A stretch of DNA of 14,528 nucleotides from Thermoplasmata archaeon (GTDB lineage Archaea; Thermoplasmatota; Thermoplasmata; Thermoplasmatales; Thermoplasmataceae): contig JAKAAJ010000025.1 in the NCBI GenBank assembly GCA_021802365.1, positions 1 to 14,528 of the forward strand, given 5' to 3'. Below the pieces are notes generated by a model. The model did no database searches. It was given only the letters and a program-made list of their open reading frames with translations, and had not been told where the DNA came from. Position 1 is the first letter of the stretch, and each line of letters begins with the position of its first letter. This document shows positions 1 through 7,352 of this stretch, piece by piece. Both the position numbers and the translations under genes were made by a program.

Positions 1-823
1 ATTTTGCTCCGCTCTCTTCAGCAAAACGCTCAAGCATCTTTCTGAGCCGCTGATTCCTTGCGACACCTCCAGCAAGAAGTATCTCTCTTTTTCCTGTCTG
101 ATACATGGCCCTTTCAAGTACCTCCACAAGCATGGAGAATGAGTACTCCTGCACACTGTAACATATGTCCTCCAGCTGTTTCCTATCAGAAAGGTACTTT
201 TTGGCTGCTGTAAGCATGCCTGAGAAAGATACATCCATACCTTTCACGGAGTATGGAAGTTCCAGTAGTGTGGTTCCAAGGTTTGCATACTTCTCAATTT
301 TGGGGCCTCCTGGAAATGGGAAACCCATCTCTCTCCCGAGCTTGTCAAGAAGGTTTCCAAGTCCAATGTCCATGGTCTCACCAAGAACTCTGTATCTGCC
401 TGAAATATGAGCTATGACCTGAGTGTTCCCCCCTGAGACATAGAGCATAATTGGATTTCTGGAGCCGGTTAGCCTTCGGCCGATCTCAACATGCCCGAGG
501 GGATGGTTCACACCGATAATCGGTATATCAGATCTGAGGGCAAGGCTTCTGGCAGCGGTTGCTGTAACTCTCAGGCAAGGGCCCAGCCCCGGCCCCATGG
601 AAAAGGCAACCAGGCCAACATCCTTCATTGTTATACCTGCCTTTGTCAGTGCCTCCCTTATAACCGGTATAATGTGCTCCGAGTGATGAAGGGCAGCGTC
701 CCTGGGATGTATTCCACCACTGTCTCCATCTATGGTGTGAGAACAGTTGCTGTAGATCCTCCCCTCATCGATTATTCCACAGCTGACAGTATGAGCTGTT
801 CCTTCTATTCCCAGAACTATCAT
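1..823 (-). CDS. kae1: tRNA N6-adenosine threonylcarbamoyltransferase Kae1 (N-terminal 274 residues; 3' end outside window)
   Basis: Kae1 is the catalytic subunit of KEOPS, which transfers threonylcarbamoyl to A37 of ANN-decoding tRNAs in the cytoplasm. Translating the minus strand from the ATG at 823 gives an open frame to the window edge with no stop. It has the ASKHA-fold signatures: the N-terminal [12 protein letters not shown], the metal-binding HPLGH at residues 107-111 (H107 and H111), Y128 just before SGGNTQ, and the nucleotide-binding AGGVARNQ near 251-258. These positions match those known for archaeal Kae1. The last metal-binding aspartate would lie beyond the edge. In Thermoplasma and some other archaea Kae1 is fused to the Bud32 kinase; the truncation hides whether that is so here. 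The gene is divergent from the membrane protein at 921. Its start is supported by a TATA-like box about 29 bases upstream. I am very sure of the family. Confidence 0.95.
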   Translation of the reverse strand, partial: MIVLGIEGTAHTVSCGIIDEGRIYSNCSHTIDGDSGGIHPRDAALHHSEHIIPVIREALTKAGITMKDVGLVAFSMGPGLGPCLRVTATAARSLALRSDIPIIGVNHPLGHVEIGRRLTGSRNPIMLYVSGGNTQVIAHISGRYRVLGETMDIGLGNLLDKLGREMGFPFPGGPKIEKYANLGTTLLELPYSVKGMDVSFSGMLTAAKKYLSDRKQLEDICYSVQEYSFSMLVEVLERAMYQTGKREILLAGGVARNQRLRKMLERFAEESGAK

Positions 824-845
824 GGTTTTGAACCTTAATCAGAAC

Positions 846-859
846 TGAATTTTAAAACA
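846..859 (-). promoter_or_regulatory. TATA-like promoter of kae1
   Basis: Read on the minus strand this is an AT-rich TTTTAAAATTC box centred about 29 bases upstream of the kae1 ATG at 823. No Shine-Dalgarno sequence precedes that ATG, so the spacing suggests a leaderless transcript. Inferred from position and composition only. Confidence 0.5.
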
Positions 860-920
860 TCTGCACTTCACAGGATAATTGAAAGGTTATTAAGGGAAAT
901 ATAAATATGGTCCTGATAAA

Positions 921-1418
921 ATGCAGAGAACAAACGGAGGCATCCTTTCGCTTGCACTTCTCATTTCAAGCATACTTATTGTGATCAATGCAGTTATCAG
1001 TCTGGTCCTTGGTCTGGTTGTCTCATCTTTTACCACCGGGATAGTAACTATCTCAGAATCTATGATTATTTTCAGAATTGTTATTTTCCCAATATTCACC
1101 GTGGTAGGCCTTTTCATAGGTTACATAATTTTCCGATATTCCATGTCACTAAGGAACAGTTTCTCAAGTGTCAACTGGGTCGCGCTGATTATAATCTCAA
1201 TTATAGCCTTCATATTTGACAGCGGCTACATCCTTGGGGCTCTTCTCGCACTTGGAGTCGGAGTTGTAGGTTACATAATGCAGAACAACCTTTTTGATTT
1301 CAACAATCTTTTCACAGGCACCCTTGGAACAAGAATATGCCCCAGATGCGGTTATGTGAACAGAGGAAATGCCAATTTCTGTTCCTCCTGTGGTGAGCCC
1401 TTCCTCAAGCAGCAGTAG
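921..1418 (+). CDS. Small multi-spanning membrane protein with C-terminal zinc ribbon
   Basis: I do not recognise a named family. The 165-residue protein has hydrophobic segments at about residues 8-35, 48-71 and 86-119; the last may be two helices. A cytoplasmic-looking tail follows, carrying a zinc ribbon with C140, C143, C154 and C157 (CPRCG...CSSCGEPF). Such a short treble-clef ribbon appended to a membrane domain is common in archaeal proteins of unknown function, where it may bind a partner or nucleic acid. The ATG at 921 is chosen because it directly precedes the first helix. An AT-rich box at about 897-906 could be its TATA element, but it is slightly close for a leaderless start. The gene stands alone between divergent kae1 and the rps6e operon. 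I am confident it is a gene; its function is unknown. Confidence 0.75.
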   Translation: MQRTNGGILSLALLISSILIVINAVISLVLGLVVSSFTTGIVTISESMIIFRIVIFPIFTVVGLFIGYIIFRYSMSLRNSFSSVNWVALIIISIIAFIFDSGYILGALLALGVGVVGYIMQNNLFDFNNLFTGTLGTRICPRCGYVNRGNANFCSSCGEPFLKQQ

Positions 1419-1463
1419 TCAGAAAAATAATCAGTATGGCCTCCGAAGTCCCGGCACCTCTGC

Positions 1464-1475
1464 AAATTTATTAAT
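1464..1475 (+). promoter_or_regulatory. TATA-like promoter of the rps6e-aIF2 gamma operon
   Basis: The AAATTTATTAAT box lies about 64 bases before the rps6e ATG, which would give an untranslated leader of roughly 35-45 bases. This fits the Shine-Dalgarno-like GAGGGT at 1523-1528, five bases before the start. It is unlike the leaderless arrangement of most other first genes here. Inferred from sequence only. Confidence 0.4.
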
Positions 1476-1533
1476 GAGTTATGGATTACCAATGACCTTG
1501 CCACATCAGTTGGCTTCTCTAAGAGGGTAAAAT

Positions 1534-1917
1534 ATGGCGAATTCGGTTGCAATAATCGCAGATTCAAAATCAGGAAAGACATATAAAAAGGACATTTCAC
1601 CTGAAAGTCTCAGCTCGCTTTCCGGCAGGAAAGTGGGAGACGAAGTGGACGGAGTCTTCTTTGAGCTTCCGGGATACAAGCTTAAGATCACAGGAGGAAG
1701 CACAAACGACGGCTTTCCCATGAAGAAGGATCTTCAGATATCAGGAAAAAAGAGAATACTCAGAACTTTTGACACAGGAAAGAAAGCAAAGAACGGCTAC
1801 AGAAAGCGTGTAACATTCAGAGGTGCTATTATAGGTCCGGACATTGCACAGCTGAACCTTAAGGTAATCCAATACGGGCCAACATCTCTGGAAGAAAGCT
1901 CAGGAAACAAGGAGTAG
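1534..1917 (+). CDS. rps6e: Small ribosomal subunit protein S6e
   Basis: This is a 127-residue, lysine-rich protein of the archaeal/eukaryotic S6e family, a structural component of the 30S subunit with no bacterial counterpart. The N-terminal beta strand MANSVAIIADSKSGKTY, the core GGSTNDGFPMKKD at about residues 54-66, and the basic RKRVTFRGAIIG segment at about 90-101 are typical of archaeal S6e, as is the length. A GAGGGT Shine-Dalgarno-like sequence precedes the ATG. The gene is followed one base after its stop codon by aIF2 gamma. S6e and aIF2 gamma are neighbours in many archaea, so the pairing supports both calls and argues for cotranscription. Confidence 0.95.
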   Translation: MANSVAIIADSKSGKTYKKDISPESLSSLSGRKVGDEVDGVFFELPGYKLKITGGSTNDGFPMKKDLQISGKKRILRTFDTGKKAKNGYRKRVTFRGAIIGPDIAQLNLKVIQYGPTSLEESSGNKE

Positions 1918-1918
1918 A

Positions 1919-3154
1919 ATGATCAAAACGGCCCAGCTACCACAGCCCACTGTCAATATTGGCATGGTGGGTCATGTGGATCATGGAAAGAGCACCCTTA
2001 CCAAGGCGCTCACAGGAACCAAGACGGATATCCATTCTGAGGAAATAAAGCGTGGAATATCCATAAAGCTGGGATATGCTGAAACTCCTGTATACAGATG
2101 TGAGGGGCCGGATGGAGAATATTATTCCCGTGAGAAGACCGACGAAAGCTGTGAGCTGACAAGGGTAATCTCTTTTGTGGATGCCCCTGGCCACGAAACA
2201 CTCATGGCAACAATGCTCTCAGGCTCATCCATAATGAATGGCGCTCTTCTTGTAGTAGCAGCCAATGAAAAGTGCCCACAGCCCCAGACAAGGGAACATC
2301 TTATAGCTCTGGAAATAATGGGAATAAAGAACATAATAGTGGTTCAGAATAAGATCGACCTTGTTACAAGGGAGAGGGCCATTGAAAGTTACAAGGAGAT
2401 CAAGAACTTCCTAAAGGGTAGCATAGCAGAAAATTCACCCGTGATACCTGTAAGTGCATACCACAATACAAACATCTCGGCTCTCTTCAGGGCAATAGAG
2501 GAGGTTATCCCCTCACCTTCACAGCAGGAGGGAAAGGACCCTTTAATGTATATCGCAAGATCCTTTGACGTGAACCGTCCAGGTGCAGGCATAAAAGATC
2601 TCAAGGGAGGAGTTCTTGGAGGGTCACTGATCCAGGGGGAACTTAAAGTTGGGGATGAAATAGAGATCTCACCAGGACTTCAGATGTCAAGAGGGGGCAA
2701 GCAGACCTGGGAGGACGTTATCACAACAGTCACCGGACTGAGGGCAGGAGAAAACTCCTATGAAGTTCTGAAACCCGGAGGACTCGCTGCTGTTGGAACA
2801 CTTCTCGATCCTTACCTGACAAAAGGGGATTCATTCACCGGAAGGGTTCTTGGAAGCGTTGGAAAAGTACCACCAACAATATTCAGTCTGACGCTTGAAA
2901 CACACCTGCTGAAGCGAGTTGTCGGTTTCCAGGAGGAGCAGAAGGTCGAGTCAATAAAGAACAGGGAATCTCTCATGCTTACAGTTGGAACCGCAAATAC
3001 AGTGGGTGCAGTTACCAACACCAAAGGTGGCAGGATTGAACTGTCACTCAAGTATCCTGTTTCAGCCTATGAGGGAGAAAGGGTTGCCATTGGAAGGAGG
3101 ATCTCCAACAGGTGGAGACTCATAGGATACGGCAACATACTGGTAATTCACTGA
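1919..3154 (+). CDS. eif2g: Translation initiation factor aIF2, gamma subunit
   Basis: This GTPase binds initiator Met-tRNA and delivers it to the small ribosomal subunit as part of the aIF2 heterotrimer. The 411-residue protein shows G1 GHVDHGKST (18-26), the switch-1 RGISIKLGYA element (45-54), G3 DAPGHE (88-93), G4 NKID (144-147) and G5 SAYH (179-182). Two beta-barrel domains follow, ending in the typical RRISNRWRLIGYGNI. The length is normal for the family. The ATG is placed by an AAGGAG Shine-Dalgarno at 1909-1914 that overlaps the end of rps6e, suggesting translational coupling. Oddity: the zinc knuckle between switch 1 and G3, usually four cysteines in two CxxC pairs, retains only C61 and C78. 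The end of the gene overlaps the convergent glycosylase gene by 7 bases. Confidence 0.97.
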   Translation: MIKTAQLPQPTVNIGMVGHVDHGKSTLTKALTGTKTDIHSEEIKRGISIKLGYAETPVYRCEGPDGEYYSREKTDESCELTRVISFVDAPGHETLMATMLSGSSIMNGALLVVAANEKCPQPQTREHLIALEIMGIKNIIVVQNKIDLVTRERAIESYKEIKNFLKGSIAENSPVIPVSAYHNTNISALFRAIEEVIPSPSQQEGKDPLMYIARSFDVNRPGAGIKDLKGGVLGGSLIQGELKVGDEIEISPGLQMSRGGKQTWEDVITTVTGLRAGENSYEVLKPGGLAAVGTLLDPYLTKGDSFTGRVLGSVGKVPPTIFSLTLETHLLKRVVGFQEEQKVESIKNRESLMLTVGTANTVGAVTNTKGGRIELSLKYPVSAYEGERVAIGRRISNRWRLIGYGNILVIH

Positions 3155-3801
3155 TCAAGTCTGTTTTTAAGAAAATAGTCGCATTTCACGTTAAGTGGGC
3201 AATTTTCACATTCCGGCTTAGTTTTGCAGTAATCCTTGCCCAGATATACGATCATTCCATGCAGATTTTTAAGAACTTCTGTGCTTCTGCCTATTCTATC
3301 ATAGACAAGTGTCTTGGCCTCATCTATTGTATTTGCGTCAATTCCAGCCCTGCTGAAAATTCTGAGCGTGTATTTATCCACCACGAACACAGGAAAATCA
3401 AGTGCATAATTCAGGATAGAATCACAGGTCTCACGACCGATGCCATTTAGAGACATAAGGAAGTCATGGGCTTCATCCATACCTGCTAGCCTCATTTTTT
3501 CAAGAGATCCATATCTTCCAATGATCGCCCTTGCTATGGTTACTAGACGCTTTGCTTTCTGATTGTAATATCCGGAGCTCCTTATGGGTGGTGCGATTCT
3601 TTCAGGATCGGCGGCTGCGATGGACTGGAGTGACAGCATACCATTATCCTTAAGAGAAATTATGGCCTTTTCAACATTTGTCCAGGAAGTATTCTGAGTC
3701 AGGATAGCACCGATCAATATCTCCTCGTCAGATTCCCCCGGCCACCATCCAACATCACCATATCTTCCAAGAAGGAGCTCATGCAGATCAGAGATATTCA
3801 T
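3148..3801 (-). CDS. EndoIII-related HhH-GPD DNA glycosylase with 4Fe-4S motif (COG2231-like)
   Basis: The 217-residue protein belongs to the helix-hairpin-helix-GPD base-excision-repair superfamily. The N-terminal GWWPGESDEEILIGAILTQNTSW (residues 18-40) is typical of the COG2231 branch, which includes the 3-methyladenine glycosylase MagIII of Helicobacter. The hairpin is LNGIGRETCDSIL (118-130) and the catalytic aspartate is D142 in VVDKYTLRIF. The position of the EndoIII lyase lysine appears to be E124, so a monofunctional glycosylase is likely. C192, C198, C201 and C207 form a C-x5-C-x2-C-x5-C iron-sulfur loop, slightly shorter than the C-x6 form of EndoIII. I start at the ATG at 3801, where family similarity begins and a TATA-like box lies about 30 bases upstream. 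The same frame stays open to 4479, but that part is antisense to fixC and has no family features. Confidence 0.88.
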   Translation of the reverse strand: MNISDLHELLLGRYGDVGWWPGESDEEILIGAILTQNTSWTNVEKAIISLKDNGMLSLQSIAAADPERIAPPIRSSGYYNQKAKRLVTIARAIIGRYGSLEKMRLAGMDEAHDFLMSLNGIGRETCDSILNYALDFPVFVVDKYTLRIFSRAGIDANTIDEAKTLVYDRIGRSTEVLKNLHGMIVYLGKDYCKTKPECENCPLNVKCDYFLKNRLDQ

Positions 3802-3822
3802 CCAGCCTTCAGGTATGTACCA

Positions 3823-3836
3823 GATAAAAAAATGTC
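3823..3836 (-). promoter_or_regulatory. TATA-like promoter of the DNA glycosylase gene
   Basis: On the minus strand a CATTTTTTTATC box lies about 25-33 bases before the ATG at 3801, the expected spacing for a leaderless archaeal transcript. Position-based inference. Confidence 0.4.
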
Positions 3837-3843
3837 TATGGAA

Positions 3844-3861
3844 AATCCTGAAAAAAGGATT
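3844..3861. repeat. 6-bp inverted repeat between divergent promoters
   Basis: The arms AATCCT (3844-3849) and AGGATT (3856-3861) are perfect reverse complements around a six-base A-rich spacer. The repeat sits between the two TATA-like boxes of the divergent glycosylase and fixC genes and abuts the fixC box. It could be an operator, but a six-base arm can occur by chance. Confidence 0.35.
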
Positions 3862-3868
3862 ATAATTC
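3858..3868 (+). promoter_or_regulatory. TATA-like promoter of the ETF operon
   Basis: A GGATTATAATTC box lies 19-29 bases upstream of the fixC ATG at 3887. There is no Shine-Dalgarno sequence in between, so a leaderless mRNA is likely for the first gene of this operon. Confidence 0.5.
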
Positions 3869-3886
3869 ATACAGTGATACTGGTAC

Positions 3887-5179
3887 ATGAGTGAGTTCGA
3901 TGCCATCGTTGTGGGTGGCGGACCTGCCGGTTCTTCTGCAGCTATGAGACTGGCATCTGCTGGGCACAATGTTTTGCTGGTTGAAAAAGCAGACCCCCCA
4001 GGAAGCAAGAATGTTTCAGGAGGGGTACTCTGGGGAAACGACCTGGAAGCCGTCATACCTGACTGGCAGAAGACAGCTCCTGTTGAGAGATATGTCAAGG
4101 CCAAAGGTGTGGGGTTTCTCACAAAGGAGTCCAACATAGGCCTTGAGTTCCGCTCTGGTCTTTTTGACAAAAACAGGGCAGGACACATGGTTCTGCGTGC
4201 AAAGCTGGACCAGTGGCTTGTGAAGAAGGCGAAGGATATGGGGGCCATGGTTGCCACAGGAGTAACCGTGGACAGAGTCGCGTTTGATAAAGGCAAGGCA
4301 ATAGGTGTGGAACAGGACGGAGACATTATCACATCTGACTGCGTTATTCTTGCAGAGGGAGCAAATCCCAGAGTTGCCATCGATTCAGGCCTGAGGGAGC
4401 CACTGAATGACAAGGACGTTGCCATCGGTGTCAAGGAGGTTATCAAGCTCTCTGAGAAGACAGTGAATGAAAGATTCAACCTCAGGGATAAAGAGGGTTT
4501 TGCAGGAGAGTATGTTCTGGGCTTTCTTCCTGATCAGGTTGAGGCAGGCGGTTTCCTTTACACCAACAAGGAAACGATTTCAGCAGGAGTGGTTATCTCA
4601 ATGAAACATCTCAGGGAAAACGACAGAACATATTCATTTGACATTATAGAGCAGTTTCTGGAGCATCCTGCCATTGCACCTCTTGTAGATGGGGGTTCCG
4701 TTGAGGAATACAGTGCCCATATGGTGCAGGAAGGCGGGATAGAGAGAGTTCCAAAGCTCTATGGAAACGGTTACATGATCGCCGGTGACGCTGCAGGATT
4801 TTCATTCAGCAATGGCCTGGTACTTCAGGGAATGAATTATGCAATTGCATCCGGAATTGCTGCAGCTGACACATTTATCGAAGCTAAGAAGGGGAGCGGA
4901 GTGAGCGAGGAGTCGCTCGCAGGATACAGGAAGAGGCTTCTTGACTCATATGTTCTGAAGGATCTCTACAATTTCAGGGGCATTGATGAGGTCACCTGGG
5001 GAAAACTGCCTCACAGGGCAATGCCAAACGCTCTTGAACACATAATGAAGGGACTCTTCATTGAGCAGGGTGTTCCAAAGAAGCACCTTTACCAGCTGAT
5101 GACCGAAGCTCTCGGTGAATCGGGAATAAGGACATCGGAAGCGGTGCTGGAAGGATACAGAATGTTGAGGAGGATGTAA
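3887..5179 (+). CDS. fixC: Electron transfer flavoprotein:quinone oxidoreductase, FixC/EtfC type
   Basis: The 430-residue FAD protein moves electrons from ETF to the membrane quinone pool. The N-terminal dinucleotide-binding motif is GGGPAG at residues 10-15, followed by the acidic E33 at the end of beta 2 and the NVSGGVLWG segment of the FixC family. The second FAD motif is IAGDAAGF with D301, followed by NGLVLQGMNYAIASG. The length matches FixC (about 430) rather than the longer ETF-QO of mitochondria and many bacteria, which carries its own C-terminal 4Fe-4S domain. Here that domain is a separate gene, fixX, one base downstream. The ATG at 3887 is the first in frame and has a TATA-like box at leaderless spacing. 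It heads a four-gene operon with fixX, ETF beta and ETF alpha. Confidence 0.93.
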   Translation: MSEFDAIVVGGGPAGSSAAMRLASAGHNVLLVEKADPPGSKNVSGGVLWGNDLEAVIPDWQKTAPVERYVKAKGVGFLTKESNIGLEFRSGLFDKNRAGHMVLRAKLDQWLVKKAKDMGAMVATGVTVDRVAFDKGKAIGVEQDGDIITSDCVILAEGANPRVAIDSGLREPLNDKDVAIGVKEVIKLSEKTVNERFNLRDKEGFAGEYVLGFLPDQVEAGGFLYTNKETISAGVVISMKHLRENDRTYSFDIIEQFLEHPAIAPLVDGGSVEEYSAHMVQEGGIERVPKLYGNGYMIAGDAAGFSFSNGLVLQGMNYAIASGIAAADTFIEAKKGSGVSEESLAGYRKRLLDSYVLKDLYNFRGIDEVTWGKLPHRAMPNALEHIMKGLFIEQGVPKKHLYQLMTEALGESGIRTSEAVLEGYRMLRRM

Positions 5180-5180
5180 T

Positions 5181-5453
5181 ATGAAACTTGAAGACAGACT
5201 GGCACTTTTGAATTATAAGATAGACAGAACCTATGCACACATTACGGTAAAACCAGACATATGCGAGACCTGCCCAGATCATTTCTGTACGTTCTCATGC
5301 CCTGCAAAATGCTATACTCTTATTGACGGCAAACTGAACTTCAAGTATGAGGACTGCGTAGAGTGTGGAACCTGCATTGTAGCCTGTGCCCATGGGAGTG
5401 TGTCCTGGACAAACAGCAAGGGCGCACATGGAGTGAAATACAAGTACGGGTGA
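5181..5453 (+). CDS. fixX: Ferredoxin-like protein FixX/EtfX
   Basis: A 90-residue iron-sulfur protein that partners FixC in electron transfer from ETF to quinone. The C-terminal half has a 4Fe-4S motif C59-x2-C62-x2-C65-x3-C69, with A70 in place of the usual proline. An N-terminal cysteine set (C28, C31, C36, C40, C44) follows the FixX pattern ending in CPAKCY. Length and the YxHI and LNFKYEDCVECGTC segments are typical of FixX. The ATG at 5181 lies one base after the fixC stop and has a strong GAGGAGGAT Shine-Dalgarno at 5167-5175 inside the end of fixC, so translation is probably coupled. The next gene, ETF beta, starts five bases after its stop. Confidence 0.93.
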   Translation: MKLEDRLALLNYKIDRTYAHITVKPDICETCPDHFCTFSCPAKCYTLIDGKLNFKYEDCVECGTCIVACAHGSVSWTNSKGAHGVKYKYG

Positions 5454-5458
5454 TCATA

Positions 5459-6256
5459 ATGGCTTTACATCTTGTTGTTCTGATAAAAGTGGTTCCGGAC
5501 GGAAAGGAAGTCTTTGTTGATCCTGTAACTTTCACACTGAACAGATCAATGGCCACAAACATAATCAACCCAGCAGATGAGAATGCCCTGGAGGCAGCCC
5601 TTCAGATAAAGGACAAAATGGACGCAAAGATCACAGTTATGACAATGGCCCCACCATTTGCTGAGCCATTTCTAATGGAATGCATGTCCAGGGGTGCTGA
5701 TGAGGCAGTACTTATAAGCGACCGGGCAGTTGCAGGTTCAGATACCTATCCTACAAGCCTGACGGTGGCAGCTGCCATAAGGAAGATGGGGGATGTTGAC
5801 ATAGTTTTTGCAGGTGAGAAAACATCGGATTCCAGTACCGGGCATGTGGGGCCAGGTGTTGCAGAATTCATCGGAGCAGAACTTGCCTCCTATTCCAGAA
5901 AGGTAACCTATGAGGATGGCTATGTTATAGCGGAGAGGGAGCTGGAAAATGGAGTTGAGGAGGTCAGGATTCCAACTCCGGCCGTTGTTACAATACTTAC
6001 CGATTCCAATGATCCAAGAAGGGCGACACTGAGAAAAAAGATAGATGCGATGAAAAAAGGGATAATCACATGGTCACTGGCAGATATCAATATACCGGCA
6101 GACTGGGTTGGACTCAGGTCATCCCCAACTGTCGTGAAGAAGATGCTCCCGTTCCCCAGAAAGGACAGAAAGGCAGAGAAGATTGAGAAGGATAAGATCC
6201 CTGAACTTATAGATAACCTGGTCAAGGCCGGTGTTATAAATCTGGAGGCTGAGTGA
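5459..6256 (+). CDS. etfB: Electron transfer flavoprotein, beta subunit (EtfB/FixA)
   Basis: The 265-residue protein is the small subunit of the heterodimeric ETF. The N-terminal HLVVLIKVVPD, the NPADENALEAAL segment near residue 38 and the nucleotide-binding loop GEKTSDSSTGHVGPGVAEFIG near 120-140 identify it. The VGPxxAE form of the loop resembles the FixA and bifurcating ETF groups more than mitochondrial-type EtfB; this is my reading and needs an alignment. The frame is open upstream to an ATG at 5363, but that lies inside fixX. The ATG at 5459 has a GGGTGATC Shine-Dalgarno at 5448-5455 and starts where family similarity begins. The stop codon is followed after one base by the ATG of the alpha subunit. 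Confidence 0.94.
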   Translation: MALHLVVLIKVVPDGKEVFVDPVTFTLNRSMATNIINPADENALEAALQIKDKMDAKITVMTMAPPFAEPFLMECMSRGADEAVLISDRAVAGSDTYPTSLTVAAAIRKMGDVDIVFAGEKTSDSSTGHVGPGVAEFIGAELASYSRKVTYEDGYVIAERELENGVEEVRIPTPAVVTILTDSNDPRRATLRKKIDAMKKGIITWSLADINIPADWVGLRSSPTVVKKMLPFPRKDRKAEKIEKDKIPELIDNLVKAGVINLEAE

Positions 6257-6257
6257 A

Positions 6258-7301
6258 ATGGCAGATATGAAAAAGGCAGAACCGCCGAAGGACCCTTCAC
6301 AGTACAAGGGGATAATGGTTTACCTTGACTCATTTGATGGATCACTTACAAGAGCAGCACATGAGATGATCGGTGTTGGAAGGAAAATGGCGGATAAGGT
6401 CAAGGAGCCATGCATAGGCGTCGTTATAGGAGACAGGGTTGCCTCCATGGTAGATGATGCCGGAAAATATGGTTGTGATGAAGTCTATGGGTTTGAATCC
6501 CCCGATCTGTCCATGTACAGGTCCAGGCCATTCACAGATATACTTTCCGGAATGGTCTTTGAGAAGAAACCCAACATACTCATAGTCCCTGGAACAAAGA
6601 ACGGGAGGGACCTTGCTGCCAGGACAGCGGTAAGGGTTCAGTCAGGTTTGACGGCAGACTGCATGGAAATCGATGTTGAGCCTGAAACGGATATCCTCAT
6701 AGCAAGGAGGCCGGATTACGGAGACAGCACAATGTCCGAGATCAGATGTGAGAAACACAGGCCACAGATGGCCACTTCCAGGCCTGGCACATTTGAAGTT
6801 CCGCCTTATGATGATAAGAGAACATTCAAGAAAGAGATCCGTAAGGTTGATCTAAAAAAGGAACAGCTCAGGGAGGAAATACTCAGCTTCAAACCAAAGG
6901 GTGGCGAAGATATAACAGTGTCAAAGGTGCTGGTATCAGGAGGCCTTGGAATGGGTAATGCGGAGGGGCTGAAGCTCATCGAGCAGCTTGCTGAACTCAT
7001 GGGGGGCTCTTATGGCGTCACAAGACCTGTTGCAGATCTGGGATGGGCTCCAAGAGACCACCAGGTAGGGCAGACAGGAAAGATTGTCAGGCCAGATCTC
7101 TATATTGCTGCCGGGATATCCGGAAAACCACAGCACATTGTTGGAATGATGGACAGCAAGACAGTCATCGCCGTGAATAAGGATCCTGAGGCTGAGATAA
7201 CAAAATACTCAGACTATGTAATAAACGGAGACCTTTACGAGATCCTTCCAGTGTTCATAGAAGAGATTAAGAAAAGAAAACAGGGAAAGGGCAGGAAATA
7301 A
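6258..7301 (+). CDS. etfA: Electron transfer flavoprotein, alpha subunit (EtfA/FixB)
   Basis: The 347-residue large subunit of ETF. The N-terminal domain (about residues 16-190) shows the usual ETF fold, including the PGTKNGRDLAARTAVR segment. The C-terminal FAD domain has SGGLGMGN (about 229-236), DLGWAPRDHQVGQTGKIV (about 260-277) and YIAAGISGKPQHIVGMMDS with VIAVNKDPEAEI. These are the standard FAD-binding elements, with GKPQH where many ETFs have GAIQH. A GGAGG Shine-Dalgarno at 6244-6248 supports the ATG at 6258; a second ATG at 6267 is possible. It is the last gene of the ETF operon and is followed by a T-rich tract, then by the convergent thrS gene. Confidence 0.95.
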   Translation: MADMKKAEPPKDPSQYKGIMVYLDSFDGSLTRAAHEMIGVGRKMADKVKEPCIGVVIGDRVASMVDDAGKYGCDEVYGFESPDLSMYRSRPFTDILSGMVFEKKPNILIVPGTKNGRDLAARTAVRVQSGLTADCMEIDVEPETDILIARRPDYGDSTMSEIRCEKHRPQMATSRPGTFEVPPYDDKRTFKKEIRKVDLKKEQLREEILSFKPKGGEDITVSKVLVSGGLGMGNAEGLKLIEQLAELMGGSYGVTRPVADLGWAPRDHQVGQTGKIVRPDLYIAAGISGKPQHIVGMMDSKTVIAVNKDPEAEITKYSDYVINGDLYEILPVFIEEIKKRKQGKGRK

Positions 7302-7318
7302 TACCCATTTCCGGTCTC

Positions 7319-7335
7319 TTTATTTTCTATTTTTT
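7319..7335 (+). terminator. T-rich putative terminator of the ETF operon
   Basis: The tract TTTATTTTCTATTTTTT lies about 18 bases after the etfA stop. Oligo-T runs without a hairpin are typical archaeal terminators. The intergenic space to convergent thrS is only 51 bases. Confidence 0.45.
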
Positions 7336-7352
7336 GAAATCCTTGCACTAAG

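Noticed and set aside
165..410. 81-codon plus-strand frame
   Set aside because: Antisense shadow of Kae1.
491..838. 115-codon plus-strand frame
   Set aside because: It is antisense to the clear Kae1 coding sequence, and its translation shows no domain.
3802..4479. Long minus-strand open frame continuing upstream of the glycosylase gene
   Set aside because: It runs antisense to the start of fixC, has a low-complexity Ser/Thr/Pro-rich translation without family features, and would erase the divergent promoters. The glycosylase family starts at 3801.
5363..5458. N-terminal extension of etfB
   Set aside because: It lies within fixX in another frame. A good Shine-Dalgarno and the family N-terminus place the start at 5459.
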